Shown here piece by piece: positions 23,173 to 31,746 of a stretch of 40,926 nt of DNA; the stretch's first letter is position 1, and each line of letters opens with the position of its first letter. Source of the stretch: JANLQX01 sp043775075 (GTDB lineage: Bacteria; Actinomycetota; Acidimicrobiia; Acidimicrobiales; JANYDT01); assembly GCA_043775075.1 (NCBI GenBank), contig JAYVSS010000224.1, forward strand, positions 1 to 40,926, written 5' to 3'. A model generated the notes under the pieces. The model did no database searches. It was not told where the DNA came from and was given only the letters and a program-made list of their open reading frames with translations. A program made the translations under genes and the position numbers.

Positions 23173-24201
23173 ATGGCAAACGCTACATCTGGCGGCGCAA
23201 ACATGGTCGAGGTCAGGGGCATTCACAAGGCCTTTGGTGACACGAGGGCACTTGACGGCGTTGACCTGACCGTTCCCACCGGGACGGTCCTCGGTCTGCT
23301 GGGCCCGAACGGCGCGGGAAAAACTACCCTGGTGCGGGTCCTCGCCACCCTGCTGCGGCCAGACAAAGGGACGGCCAAAGTGGACGGCGTGGACGTGATG
23401 GCCGACCCCCAGGGCGTTCGCTCTCGCATTGGGTTGGCCGGGCAGTTCGCCGCCGTCGACGAAGTGCTCACCGGCCGCGAGAACCTGGAGATGGTTGGTC
23501 GCCTGTACGGACTTTCGAAAGCTGAGGCTCGTGCCGGCGCCACCGAAACGCTTGAACGTCTTTCGTTGACCGACGCCGCCAACCGGCCGGTGAAGACGTA
23601 TTCCGGCGGCATGCGGCGTCGCCTCGACCTCGGCGCATCGCTGCTCGGTCGGCCTCGGTTGCTGATCCTCGACGAACCGACCACCGGCCTCGATCCCCGA
23701 ACTCGCATCGAGCTGTGGCAGTTCATTCGTGACCTCGTACGTGGGGGCACCACGCTGCTGCTCACCACCCAGTACCTCGAGGAGGCCGACGAACTCGCCG
23801 ACCGCATCGTGGTGATCGACCATGGCAAGGTCATCGCCGAGGGAACTTCGGACGAACTGAAAAAGCGACTCGGTGGCGATGTGCTCGACCTTAAGGTGCG
23901 GAACGCCGCCGATCTCGATCGGGCAGCGGCGGCGGTCGAAGGGCTTGGCTCGGAGAAGGCAAAGATCGATGCCCGCAACGGTCGCCTGACGATCGCCGTG
24001 GGCGATCAACCCGGCGTTGATGTGTTGCTCGCCGCGGCGCGCCGCGTCGACGAAGCCGGAATCATGCTCGACGATCTCGGCGTCCGCCGCCCGTCGCTCG
24101 ACGATGTGTTCCTGTCGCTCACCGGCCGCGTGGCCGAAGAGCAAACCGACGACGCCGCCCCGGCCCCGTCGGGTCGTGGAAGAAAAGCAAAGCGCGCATA
24201 G
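23173..24201 (+). CDS. ABC transporter ATP-binding protein (DrrA family)
   Basis: ATPase subunit of an ABC-2-type exporter, 342 residues, like daunorubicin resistance protein DrrA. The ATPase core is residues 12-230: Walker A GPNGAGKTT, Q-loop in AGQFAAVDEVLTGRENL, signature TYSGGMRRRLDLGASL, Walker B LLILDEPTTGLD and the TTQYLEEADELADR switch region, all diagnostic of the family. The C-terminal ~110 residues form the DrrA-type regulatory domain ending in SLDDVFLSLTGR, then a basic tail. The start at 23173 is set by AAGGAG at 23162-23167; ATGs at 23146 and 23149 fall inside the palindrome. It is followed by its permease gene after 15 nt. Confidence 0.92.
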   Translation: MANATSGGANMVEVRGIHKAFGDTRALDGVDLTVPTGTVLGLLGPNGAGKTTLVRVLATLLRPDKGTAKVDGVDVMADPQGVRSRIGLAGQFAAVDEVLTGRENLEMVGRLYGLSKAEARAGATETLERLSLTDAANRPVKTYSGGMRRRLDLGASLLGRPRLLILDEPTTGLDPRTRIELWQFIRDLVRGGTTLLLTTQYLEEADELADRIVVIDHGKVIAEGTSDELKKRLGGDVLDLKVRNAADLDRAAAAVEGLGSEKAKIDARNGRLTIAVGDQPGVDVLLAAARRVDEAGIMLDDLGVRRPSLDDVFLSLTGRVAEEQTDDAAPAPSGRGRKAKRA

Positions 24202-24216
24202 GTAAGGACGAAAAAC

Positions 24217-25140
24217 ATGACTGCAATAAACGCCACCACCGCAACCCCCATTGTAAATTCGCCGATTCCAGCCACGAGGGCGCATGGGAACAGCGTCACC
24301 GACACGCTGATCATTGCCAAGCGCAATTTGTTGCGCATCATCCGGACCCCGCAGTACCTTGTCTTTTCCTCGATTCAGCCGGTGATGTTTGTCCTGCTGT
24401 TCCGGTACGTCTTTGGCGGCGCCATTCAACCGCCCGGGTACGCCGGTCGCTACGCCGACTATCTCCTTCCCGGCCTCCTCGTCCAGCTCACGTTGTTTGG
24501 AGGGGCGGCCACGGCCGTGGGCTTGAGCGAAGACATGCAAAAGGGAATGGTCGATCGATTCCGATCGCTGCCTATGAGCCGTAGTGCGGTACTGGCAGGG
24601 CGAACAATTGCTGATATCGCTCGAAGTCTTTTTGTGCTTCTGCTGCTTCTTGCAGTGGGTAGCGCCGTTGGGTTTCGCTTTCACAACGGCATCCTCGGTG
24701 CTCTCGGCGCCATCGCCCTTGCGCTCACGGTCGGCTTCGCTTTCTCGTGGTTCTTTGCCTTTATCGGCATGAAGGTCAAAGACCCGGAAACCGCCCAGGT
24801 CGCAGGTTTTCTCCCCATCTTTCCGTTGGTCTTCGCCGCCTCCACGTTCACGCCGATCGAGAGCTTCCCCGGCTGGTTGCAGGCGTTTGCCCGGGCCAAC
24901 CCGATCACCAACGCGGTCAACGCGATCCGCGGACTCACACAGGGCGACGCGCCGTTGCGTCGATTCATCGCCAGCGGTCAGCGAGTCATGCCCGGAACTG
25001 ATGCGAAGAAGGTGCTGGCCACGCTGCAAGATCACGCCAACTACGGGCGCTACGTAATCTTCACCCTCCTGTGGTGTGCGGGCCTTATCACCGTCTTTGC
25101 CACGCTATCCATTCGCGCATATCGCAATAGCAACCGGTAG
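24217..25140 (+). CDS. ABC-2 type transporter permease (DrrB family)
   Basis: Membrane subunit of the exporter, 307 residues with six predicted helices between about residues 45 and 300. The family marks are RNLLRIIRTPQYLVFSSIQPVMFVLLFRYVFGG split over the first helix, DYLLPGLLVQ, GLSEDMQKGMVDRFRSLPMSR and FTPIESFPGWLQAFARANPIT. Together with the ATPase it should expel a hydrophobic drug or metabolite. TAAGGACG precedes the ATG. The PadR gene 109 nt downstream and the MarR gene upstream are both likely regulators. Confidence 0.92.
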   Translation: MTAINATTATPIVNSPIPATRAHGNSVTDTLIIAKRNLLRIIRTPQYLVFSSIQPVMFVLLFRYVFGGAIQPPGYAGRYADYLLPGLLVQLTLFGGAATAVGLSEDMQKGMVDRFRSLPMSRSAVLAGRTIADIARSLFVLLLLLAVGSAVGFRFHNGILGALGAIALALTVGFAFSWFFAFIGMKVKDPETAQVAGFLPIFPLVFAASTFTPIESFPGWLQAFARANPITNAVNAIRGLTQGDAPLRRFIASGQRVMPGTDAKKVLATLQDHANYGRYVIFTLLWCAGLITVFATLSIRAYRNSNR

Positions 25141-25249
25141 TTCTACTCGAACTATCGGCCAGGCGGCGTGACGACGAACCGCGGGTGATTAGTGATCCCG
25201 TCGCAGAGACATCCAGGGCGTCGTCGGTCAATAGTCGGAACGTGGAACG

Positions 25250-25786
25250 ATGGGGTTCATGGTCCGCGTTCGCACCGAAGAATTGCTTCTTGGCGAATGG
25301 GCCTGCCTTGGCGTTCTTGAGCAGCGCCGGGCCCATGGGTACGACGTGGCGATGCGCCTGGCCCCGGAGGGGGACATCGGCCGGGTGTGGTCGATGAGTC
25401 GCCCGATGACCTACCGTTCGCTCGATCAGCTCGAGCAGCGGGGAGCGATCAAATCGGTGAGCGAAGAACCTGGGTTGGCCGGTGGCAATCGGAACGTTCT
25501 GGCGCCTACCAAGGGTGGTCGAACGATGCTCCGCCGCTGGTTGGTCGAGCCAGCCGAACACCTGCGTGACGTTCGCACCGAACTCTTGCTCAAGTTGGTG
25601 CTCTGCGATCTCCTTGGCGTTCAGACGGGAGCATTGTTGGCCGAACAACGCGAACGGTTCGAGCCCCTCGCCGCCGCGCTAAGGCGTAGTACGAGGCGAG
25701 TCCAATCGATCGATCCGGTGGAAGTTTGGCGAGACGAGTCCTCACGCGCCGTCTTGCGATTCATCGACCGTTTGTCTGCGCGCTGA
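25250..25786 (+). CDS. PadR family transcriptional regulator
   Basis: Regulator of 178 residues. The N-terminal winged helix is evident: LLLGEWACLGVLEQRRAHGYDVAMRL, MTYRSLDQLEQRGAIKSVSE (recognition helix) and the wing with NRNVLAPTKGGRTMLRRWL. The C-terminal half is the helical Vir-type dimerisation domain (VRTELLLKLVLCDLLGVQTGALLAEQRE in two helices). PadR proteins commonly sit beside DrrAB-type exporters and bind the same ligands, so it probably acts on the operon upstream. The start may be 25250 or the ATG at 25259; GTGGAACG is the only weak ribosome binding site. Confidence 0.85.
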   Translation: MGFMVRVRTEELLLGEWACLGVLEQRRAHGYDVAMRLAPEGDIGRVWSMSRPMTYRSLDQLEQRGAIKSVSEEPGLAGGNRNVLAPTKGGRTMLRRWLVEPAEHLRDVRTELLLKLVLCDLLGVQTGALLAEQRERFEPLAAALRRSTRRVQSIDPVEVWRDESSRAVLRFIDRLSAR

Positions 25787-25817
25787 CGGCCTAATACTCA
25801 GTGGCTGAATATCAACC

Positions 25818-25830
25818 GTCAATCATTGAC
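25818..25830. promoter_or_regulatory. Palindrome GTCAATCATTGAC at the modA promoter
   Basis: A perfect 6+1+6 palindrome ending directly before TAACTT (25831-25836), a good -10 hexamer about 30 nt upstream of modA. A protein bound here would lie between -35 and -10. It does not resemble the E. coli ModE site as I remember it. Confidence 0.5.
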
Positions 25831-25865
25831 TAACTTAGGCGGAGCTGCTTCGGACGAGGAGTGTC

Positions 25866-26792
25866 ATGAGTCAGATCCGCTACCGGATCATCGCTGTGGT
25901 TGCTGTCATGATTGCCCTGCTCGTTTCTGCGCCAGTCGTCGCTGCTACGAAAACGACGAAAGCGACAAAAACGACGAAAGCAACCAAGGCCAGGACAACA
26001 ACGGCTAAGACGCGTCAAGGGCCGACGAGCACGAAGGCCCCGTTGGCCACAGCCGCTGCGCCGGCCACCACACCGCCAAGAATAGTTGCCGCATCGCCCG
26101 GCAGAGTTCCCTTGTCGGGGTCGATCAACGTCTTCGCCGCCTCGTCGCTGACGGCGTCGTTTCCCGACATCGCCGTGGCCTTCGAGAAGTCCAATCCCGG
26201 CGTCAGGATCACCCTCAACTTCGCCGGTTCATCAACTCTGGTCACCCAGATCCAGAACGGGGCACCGGCCGACGTTTTTGCGTCGGCCGACGCGACGAAC
26301 ATGGATAGGTTGACGAACGCCAAGCTCGTCGAAGGAACGCCGGCGGTCTTCACCCGCAATCGTCCGATGATCGTGGTGCCTCGAGGAAACCCGTTGCGCA
26401 TTACGTCGCTCTCTGACCTCGCTCGCCCGGAGGTCGTCGTTGCCCTTGGCGCGGTCGGCGTGCCAGTCGGTGATTATGCGCGTGAAATCCTTGGTCGGGC
26501 GGGTATCGAGGTGAAGCCCAAGACGCTCGAATCGAGCGTGGCCGCAATCGTCAACAAGGCGGCGCTGCGCGAGATCGACGCCGGCATCGTCTACGTCACC
26601 GATGTGGCCATCGACGACTACCGCGTCGACGGTGTGGCGATCCCGGACGAGCAGAACATCGTGGCGACCTATCCGGTGGTGGCGTTGGCATCGAGCAAGA
26701 ACAAGGCCACCGCGGCAGGCTTCGTGGCCTTCACCCAATTACCGGTGGCGCAGGCGATACTGGCCAAATACAAGTTCGTGTCCCTGAAGTGA
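25866..26792 (+). CDS. modA: Molybdate ABC transporter, substrate-binding protein
   Basis: Extracytoplasmic binding protein for molybdate (or tungstate), 308 residues. Residues 1-27 are a signal peptide ending SAPVVAA. There is no lipobox cysteine, so it is not an obvious lipoprotein. A Lys/Thr/Ala/Pro-rich linker (about 28-75) follows, and then the ModA fold: INVFAASSLTASFPDIAVAFEK, FAGSSTLVTQIQNGAPADVFASAD, and DAGIVYVTDV, which line the oxyanion site. The linker may tether it to the wall instead of a lipid anchor (inference). AGGAG at 25857-25861 supports the ATG. The stop overlaps modB in GTGA. Confidence 0.93.
   Translation: MSQIRYRIIAVVAVMIALLVSAPVVAATKTTKATKTTKATKARTTTAKTRQGPTSTKAPLATAAAPATTPPRIVAASPGRVPLSGSINVFAASSLTASFPDIAVAFEKSNPGVRITLNFAGSSTLVTQIQNGAPADVFASADATNMDRLTNAKLVEGTPAVFTRNRPMIVVPRGNPLRITSLSDLARPEVVVALGAVGVPVGDYAREILGRAGIEVKPKTLESSVAAIVNKAALREIDAGIVYVTDVAIDDYRVDGVAIPDEQNIVATYPVVALASSKNKATAAGFVAFTQLPVAQAILAKYKFVSLK
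25947..25982 (+). repeat. Two tandem 18-bp units encoding TKTTKA in the modA linker
   Basis: The unit at 25947-25964 is repeated at 25965-25982 with two differences. It encodes TKTTKA twice, immediately after the signal peptide. Confidence 0.85.
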
Positions 26793-27610
26793 CGTCGGCG
26801 CCGCCGGGTATGGGAAGGCTTCGTCGCGGCCGGATCCGCCCGCCTGTCCTCACACTCGGCCTTGCGGTCCTTGGTGCGGCGCTGTTCGCCGTTCCGTTAG
26901 CGGCCATGTTGATTCGAGCTCCGTGGGCTGACGCGTGGTCGATCGTCACGGACTCGCAGGTCCGCACCGCCCTTCGATTGTCACTGGTCTGCTCGTTGTC
27001 GGCCACGGCCATCAGTTTCGTGTTGGGGGTGCCCCTGGCGTGGATTCAGGCGCGATTCGAGTTCCCGGGTCGGTCTTTGCTGCGGGCCATAACAACGCTT
27101 CCGGTGGTGTTGCCGCCCGTTGTTGGGGGTGTTGCTCTGCTGCTCGCGTTGGGGCGAAATGGCATCGTCGGCCGGTATTTGTACGAGTGGTTTTCGATTC
27201 GCCTTCCCTTCTCGATAGCCGGGGCGATTGTGGCGGAGACGTTCGTGTCGATGCCGTTCTTGGTCCTATCGATGGAAGGTGCTTTCGCTACTGCCGACCA
27301 GCGTTTCGAGGAGGCCGCAGCCACCCTCGGGGCCTCTCGCTGGACGATCCTTACCAAAGTGACGTTCCCTGCGCTGCGCCCCGCCCTGGTCGCCGCGGGA
27401 GTGCTGTGTTGGGCTCGAGCGCTGGGCGAGTTCGGCGCCACGATTACGTTCGCCGGCAATTTTCCCGGCACCACGCAAACCGTTCCGCTCGCCGTGTATC
27501 AGGCGTTCGAAACCGATCCTCCGGCGGCCATCATGCTCAGTCTCGTGCTCGTTGCCATCTCGCTGACCATTCTGCTGACCCTGCGGAACCGGCTCGTCGT
27601 TCGCCCGTGA
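26789..27610 (+). CDS. modB: Molybdate ABC transporter, permease
   Basis: Permease of 273 residues with about six membrane helices. The EAA loop that docks on ModC is clear: EEAAATLGASRWTILTKVTFP around residue 170-190. LPVVLPPVVGGVALLLALG and GEFGATITFAGNFPGTTQTVPLAVY are typical ModB segments. Its GTG start overlaps the modA stop, and its stop overlaps the modC GTG, so the three proteins are translationally coupled. Confidence 0.94.
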   Translation: MTSAPPGMGRLRRGRIRPPVLTLGLAVLGAALFAVPLAAMLIRAPWADAWSIVTDSQVRTALRLSLVCSLSATAISFVLGVPLAWIQARFEFPGRSLLRAITTLPVVLPPVVGGVALLLALGRNGIVGRYLYEWFSIRLPFSIAGAIVAETFVSMPFLVLSMEGAFATADQRFEEAAATLGASRWTILTKVTFPALRPALVAAGVLCWARALGEFGATITFAGNFPGTTQTVPLAVYQAFETDPPAAIMLSLVLVAISLTILLTLRNRLVVRP

Positions 27611-28353
27611 TCGCCAGCTCGGCCGCCCCATACTTCCTGGACGCGCACGTGGTCGTCCGGTTCCCTCGGGTCAGGATCGATGCCCATCTCCAGGCTCAGC
27701 GGCGCGACGTCATCGGCGTGGTTGGTGCCAATGGTGCTGGCAAGACCACTGTGATCCGCGCGATCGCGGGTTTGGAGCAGATCGACGAGGGCCGGATCGT
27801 AGTCAATGCCGTGGTTGTGGACGACCCCATTGCCCATGTACTTGTGTCCCCTCAGCAACGACGTGTCGGAGTGGTATTCCAGGACTACCGCCTGTTTTCT
27901 CATCTCAGTGCGCTCGACAACGTTGCATTTGCCCTTCGATGTCGGTCGGTGAATCGCAAAATGGCCAGGGCGACGGCCATGCAATGGCTTGAGCGATTCG
28001 ATCTTGCGATGCATCGAGACAATATGCCGGCAACACTTTCGGGGGGCCAGTCGCAACGTGTAGCCCTTGCTCGCGCCCTCGCAATGGAGCCCGACGTACT
28101 TCTGCTCGATGAGCCATTGGCGGCAATAGACCCCGATTCAAGAAGCCGCATTCGTGACGATTTATCTCGCTATCTCGCCGACTTCGATGGCGCCACGGTG
28201 CTCATTTCTCATCAGCACGACGACATCGCCGGACTGGCGACCACGGCGATTGTCCTCGACGCAGGCGTCGTTCGTTGGCGTGGTCCGGCCGAGCAGTTGG
28301 GGGGAGCGTGCTCAGCGACGACAGCATTTCAGCAATCAAATGAAGGTCTCTGA
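27607..28353 (+). CDS. modC: Molybdate ABC transporter, ATP-binding protein, short form
   Basis: ATPase of 248 residues energising ModB. Walker A GANGAGKTT at 40-48, Q-loop in FQDYRLFSHL (91-100), signature LSGGQ at 144-148, Walker B VLLLDEP at 164-170 and the switch His202. It ends soon after the ATPase core, so the C-terminal molybdate-binding (TOBE/MOP) domain of the ~350-residue E. coli ModC, which mediates trans-inhibition, is absent. The GTG start at 27607 forms GTGA with the modB stop. The same frame is open far upstream, antiparallel to nothing real, and should not be used for the start. Confidence 0.92.
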   Translation: MIASSAAPYFLDAHVVVRFPRVRIDAHLQAQRRDVIGVVGANGAGKTTVIRAIAGLEQIDEGRIVVNAVVVDDPIAHVLVSPQQRRVGVVFQDYRLFSHLSALDNVAFALRCRSVNRKMARATAMQWLERFDLAMHRDNMPATLSGGQSQRVALARALAMEPDVLLLDEPLAAIDPDSRSRIRDDLSRYLADFDGATVLISHQHDDIAGLATTAIVLDAGVVRWRGPAEQLGGACSATTAFQQSNEGL

Positions 28354-28441
28354 GCTGGGGTTGTCTCGTTGCACATTGCGACGGTCTGCGACGACCGCCA
28401 GCGCGTAGCCAACGAGCGCTCTGAGCGATAGAACGTTGGTC

Positions 28442-29758
28442 GTGGACATCATCGAGTTCTCCAACCAGACGATCGACACGGAGACCGTCACCGCGCCGGT
28501 CAACCGGGTTACCAACGAACTTACTGAGGTGGCCGATGGGGTGGCCATCATTGAGTCGTTCTCGCACGTGTGGGCGGTGAAGACGGGTGACGGTTTGGTG
28601 CTGTTCGACGCCACCGGGGTGCGAACCGGCGCCAAAGTCGTCGAGGCGTTGCGGGGCTGGAGTACCGACCCGGTCCACACGATCGTCTACACCCACGGCC
28701 ATATGGATCACGTCGGAGGGGCTCACGCGTTTGTCGACGACGCCGCTTCGCGTGGATTCAACGCTCCACGTTTCGTCGGCCATGCCAACGTCGCCTCCCG
28801 CCTCGCTCGGTACGAACGAACGAATGGCTATAACCAGGCCATCAACACTCGCCAATTCGCCCCCGGACGCAAGGCGGGCATGGTCATTGCCGACGAAGCG
28901 CGTTTCGTTCCGACCGGTCTCCCCCGTCCCGACGTGGAGTTCCATGACGACCTCACCCTTGACATCGGCGGTGAGCAATTCGTCCTCCGCCACGACAAGG
29001 GCGAGACCGATGATCATGCCTGGACGGAGTGGGTCGGGCACAGCACCTTGTTCGTCGGCGACTTCCTCATCTGGAACTTTCCGAACTGCGGCAACCCGCA
29101 GAAGGTTTTGCGGTTCCCTGTGGAGTGGGCCCACGCCATGCGCAAAATGGCCGGCACCAACCCGGAGCTCGTCGCTCCCGCTCACGGGCTTCCGGTCTCC
29201 AGCGGTCCGCGTAGCCAGAAGGTTCTGATCTCGGTCGCCGACGCCCTGGAATCACTCGTGGCGCAGGTGATCGATCTCCTCAACGCCGACGCCCGGCTCG
29301 AGGATGCAATCCACACGGTGCAGGTGCCCGAAGCCTTCCTTGCGCTCCCCTGGCTGCGCCCGATGTACGACGAGCCGGAGTTCGTCGTCCGCAATATTTG
29401 GCGCACGTACGGTGGTTGGTGGGACGGCAATCCTTCGCATCTCCATCCGGCCAACCCGCAGGTCTTGGCTGAAGAGATCGTTGCCCTTACGGGTGGAGTG
29501 GAACGCCTGATGTTTAGAGCCGCCGAACTGGGCAGCACCGGTGACTTCCGCACGGCGTGCGAGTTGATCGAATTCGCTGCTCGGGCCACGCCTACAAACG
29601 CCGACGTCCATCGCGTCCGCGCTGATCTCTATGCGCGCCGACGGTTCGCGGCGTCGTCATTGATGGCCAAGGGGATCTACCTGGCGACGGCGCGGAGCTC
29701 GGCCGACGTTGCCGGCATCGACATTCCAGCGATGCCTCAAACGAACGTGCTCGGGTAG
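28442..29758 (+). CDS. Metallo-beta-lactamase-fold alkyl sulfatase-like hydrolase (type III sulfatase family)
   Basis: Zinc hydrolase of 438 residues related to the SDS hydrolase SdsA1. The metal motif THGHMDHVGG gives His85, His87, Asp89 and His90. GETDDHAWTEW supplies further ligands, and APAHGLP a later His. The dimerisation domain is recognisable by EPEFVVRNIWRTYGGWWDGNPSHLHP and the helical RAAELGSTGDFRTACELIEFA that follows. Known members cleave the C-O bond of alkyl sulfates; mycobacterial homologues are uncharacterised. The start is uncertain: a TTG lies two codons earlier, and TAGAAC stands 7 nt before this GTG. It converges, 24 nt apart, with a minus-strand type I sulfatase gene. 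Confidence 0.87.
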   Translation: MDIIEFSNQTIDTETVTAPVNRVTNELTEVADGVAIIESFSHVWAVKTGDGLVLFDATGVRTGAKVVEALRGWSTDPVHTIVYTHGHMDHVGGAHAFVDDAASRGFNAPRFVGHANVASRLARYERTNGYNQAINTRQFAPGRKAGMVIADEARFVPTGLPRPDVEFHDDLTLDIGGEQFVLRHDKGETDDHAWTEWVGHSTLFVGDFLIWNFPNCGNPQKVLRFPVEWAHAMRKMAGTNPELVAPAHGLPVSSGPRSQKVLISVADALESLVAQVIDLLNADARLEDAIHTVQVPEAFLALPWLRPMYDEPEFVVRNIWRTYGGWWDGNPSHLHPANPQVLAEEIVALTGGVERLMFRAAELGSTGDFRTACELIEFAARATPTNADVHRVRADLYARRRFAASSLMAKGIYLATARSSADVAGIDIPAMPQTNVLG

Positions 29759-29782
29759 CGCCGTGAAACACCGATCGACGGG

Positions 29783-31318
29783 TCAGACCGGCGCTTCGAT
29801 ACGTGAAAGGGGGGACTTCATCGGCCGTTGGTGATCCCACAGGTCAGCGAGCAGGTCACTGCGGAGCGACGCAAGCGCCGGGTCGGTCCAGCGGTTCACG
29901 AACTGTCGCGGGTCTTCGGCGAGGTTGTAGAGCTCGCCTTCGGTCCCGTCGTGGGAGTAGCCCGGTTGATAGGTCGAGCAAACCCAACCGTCGCGGGTGA
30001 TGGTGCGTAGGTGCACGTCCACACCAAAAAGCACGCTGTCCCATTCGGTAAGTACACGTTCGAAGCCCCGGGCATCGGCGTCGGAATTGTTGACCGGGAG
30101 CGCCTTGCCTTCCATCCAGTCGGGTGCGGCCAGGCCGGCGATCTGGCAGAACGTTGGGGCCAGATCGACCTGGCCAACCGGTCGGGAAATACTCGACGGT
30201 GTCACCTTCGCCGATGGTGCCGGTCGCCAGACAAGCGGTAGCCGCATCAGCGCGTCGACGTGGTACGGGCCCTTGAACATCAGGCCGAAGTCGCCACCCA
30301 GCTCGCCGTGGTCGGTCGTGAAGATCACATCGACATCAGCGTCCCAGCCTCGTGCGGCGATGGTGTGCATGACCCGCCCGAGCGCCTCATCGATAAGTTC
30401 ACATTCGATGGCATTGCGCGCCGTGATCTCGCGGATCTGGTCGGGCGTGAGCGTCGCCGGGATCCAACTGGCGGGCGCCTCGAAGTTTGACACCAGAGTG
30501 CCGTCGTACCAAGAACGCCAGTGTCGGGGCTTGTTATCAAGCACCGCCTCGCGCTTCGAGGAATCTTCGAGATACGCCGACGGAAGTGGAAGATCGCGCC
30601 AGTCGATTCGACCCAGTTCAGACTGCGGCGGGTCCCAGGGATGATGCGGGTCGGGAAAACTCATCCAGCAGAACCAGTCGTCGGTCGCATCGAGGGAGTT
30701 CAGCCAGCTGATCGTGCGGTCGGCGACCCAGTCGGTGTGATACCACCCGCGGGGCACGGCATTGTCGTGGACCTGCGGTGCACCGGTGTCTCCACCTCCG
30801 GCGCTGTTGACTTCGAGGCTGGCATCGAGATTCGGGTAGAACCATCCAATTGCTTCGGGATGGTTCGCCATTATCCAGCGCGCGTAGGAAAGCGGCCCGA
30901 TCGGAGCATGAGAGGCGGACACGAAGTGTTCGAACCCTCGGTGTAAACCAACGAGTCCCTTCGTGGCGAAGGTGTTCTCCGGAAACCGGGCGAAGGGGTC
31001 GAGGAACGGCTCGAAATGCGGCTTGCCGACCAGGGCGGTGCGGTATCCAGCGTCGTGAAGAACTTGGGCGACGGACGGAGCGTCTTGGGGAAGCGGGATT
31101 CCGTTCATCCACACCCCATGGGTGCTTGGATGCTGACCGGTGATGATGGTGGACCTGGCCGGCATGCAGACAACCGACTGGGCGTGCGCTCGGTCGTAGC
31201 GCTGTCCTTGCTGAGCAAGCGAATCGATCACGGGTGTGCGAGCGATTGTTCCCCCATTACAACCAAGCGTGTCGAAGCGCTGTTGATCGGTGGTGACGAA
31301 AAGGATCTTGCGTCCCAT
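29783..31318 (-). CDS. Type I sulfatase (formylglycine-dependent)
   Basis: Sulfatase of 511 residues of the alkaline-phosphatase superfamily. Cys51-x-Pro53-x-Arg55 (CMPAR) is the site converted to formylglycine, so an FGE enzyme encoded elsewhere is needed. Asp11 in FVTTDQQRFD, TALVGKPHF and TTDHGELGGDFGLMFKGP supply the metal and sulfate site. The DQQR and KGPYH pattern resembles choline-sulfatase and related sulfatases, but the substrate is unknown. No signal peptide is seen, so it should be cytoplasmic. Its ATG overlaps the stop of the SRPBCC gene (ATGA). It is the last gene of the minus-strand operon. Confidence 0.9.
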   Translation of the reverse strand: MGRKILFVTTDQQRFDTLGCNGGTIARTPVIDSLAQQGQRYDRAHAQSVVCMPARSTIITGQHPSTHGVWMNGIPLPQDAPSVAQVLHDAGYRTALVGKPHFEPFLDPFARFPENTFATKGLVGLHRGFEHFVSASHAPIGPLSYARWIMANHPEAIGWFYPNLDASLEVNSAGGGDTGAPQVHDNAVPRGWYHTDWVADRTISWLNSLDATDDWFCWMSFPDPHHPWDPPQSELGRIDWRDLPLPSAYLEDSSKREAVLDNKPRHWRSWYDGTLVSNFEAPASWIPATLTPDQIREITARNAIECELIDEALGRVMHTIAARGWDADVDVIFTTDHGELGGDFGLMFKGPYHVDALMRLPLVWRPAPSAKVTPSSISRPVGQVDLAPTFCQIAGLAAPDWMEGKALPVNNSDADARGFERVLTEWDSVLFGVDVHLRTITRDGWVCSTYQPGYSHDGTEGELYNLAEDPRQFVNRWTDPALASLRSDLLADLWDHQRPMKSPLSRIEAPV

Positions 31319-31746
31319 CAGTGGTCTCCGTTCCTGGTGTTCGTGCTCGTCGGTGGTGACTCCAATTGTCGTTTGAGTTCATCGAGAGCGCCGGCGGTCG
31401 CGCCGGCGATCGTGAGGGCCATGGCCCGAGGGTCGGCTTCGGTCGAGTACACGACCAAGGTTGTTTCGTCGCCCAGATCGATGGCATCGATCGTGCCCCG
31501 ATGAAATTTGAAGATGGGCAGCGTGAGGCGGTATTGGAATCGGCGCTGGACGGCGTCGTTGACGAGAATCTCCTCGGGCATGGCGAAGCCCGCATCGGTC
31601 ACGATCGTTCGGGTCGTGCCAACCACCGTGCACGAAGTGACTCCGGGGAACCACTCATGCAGTCGCGCCGGGTCGCCGGCCAATGTCCACACGTCGTCGA
31701 CCGGCTTGTGGATTCGGATCTGATGACGAAGGGAGCCGAGCGTCAT
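31318..31746 (-). CDS. SRPBCC / polyketide cyclase-like protein
   Basis: A 142-residue protein of the START/Bet v1-like fold. It begins with a strand, RHQIRIHKPVDDVWTLAGDPARLHEWFPGV read across the first 40 residues, the usual cavity entrance of SRPBCC proteins, and ends in a long helix, TIAGATAGALDELKRQLE. These proteins bind hydrophobic ligands or catalyse cyclisations and hydrolyses; this one could carry a hydrophobic intermediate of the pathway. The start ATG overlaps the stop of the shrunken metallo-beta-lactamase gene, and its own stop overlaps the sulfatase start, both as ATGA. Confidence 0.82.
   Translation of the reverse strand: MTLGSLRHQIRIHKPVDDVWTLAGDPARLHEWFPGVTSCTVVGTTRTIVTDAGFAMPEEILVNDAVQRRFQYRLTLPIFKFHRGTIDAIDLGDETTLVVYSTEADPRAMALTIAGATAGALDELKRQLESPPTSTNTRNGDH

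Noticed and set aside
23143..25035. Open frame of 630 codons on the minus strand
   Set aside because: It lies fully antisense to the DrrAB-type genes, which have clear ABC motifs; its translation is rich in Arg, His, Gln and Gly with no domain, as expected from a GC-rich shadow frame.
25866..25985. Lipoprotein signal in ModA
   Set aside because: No cysteine occurs in or after the signal segment.
26935..27606. Upstream extension of the modC frame (224 codons)
   Set aside because: It overlaps modB in another frame and its translation has no ABC similarity; the GTG at 27607 gives the normal GTGA coupling.
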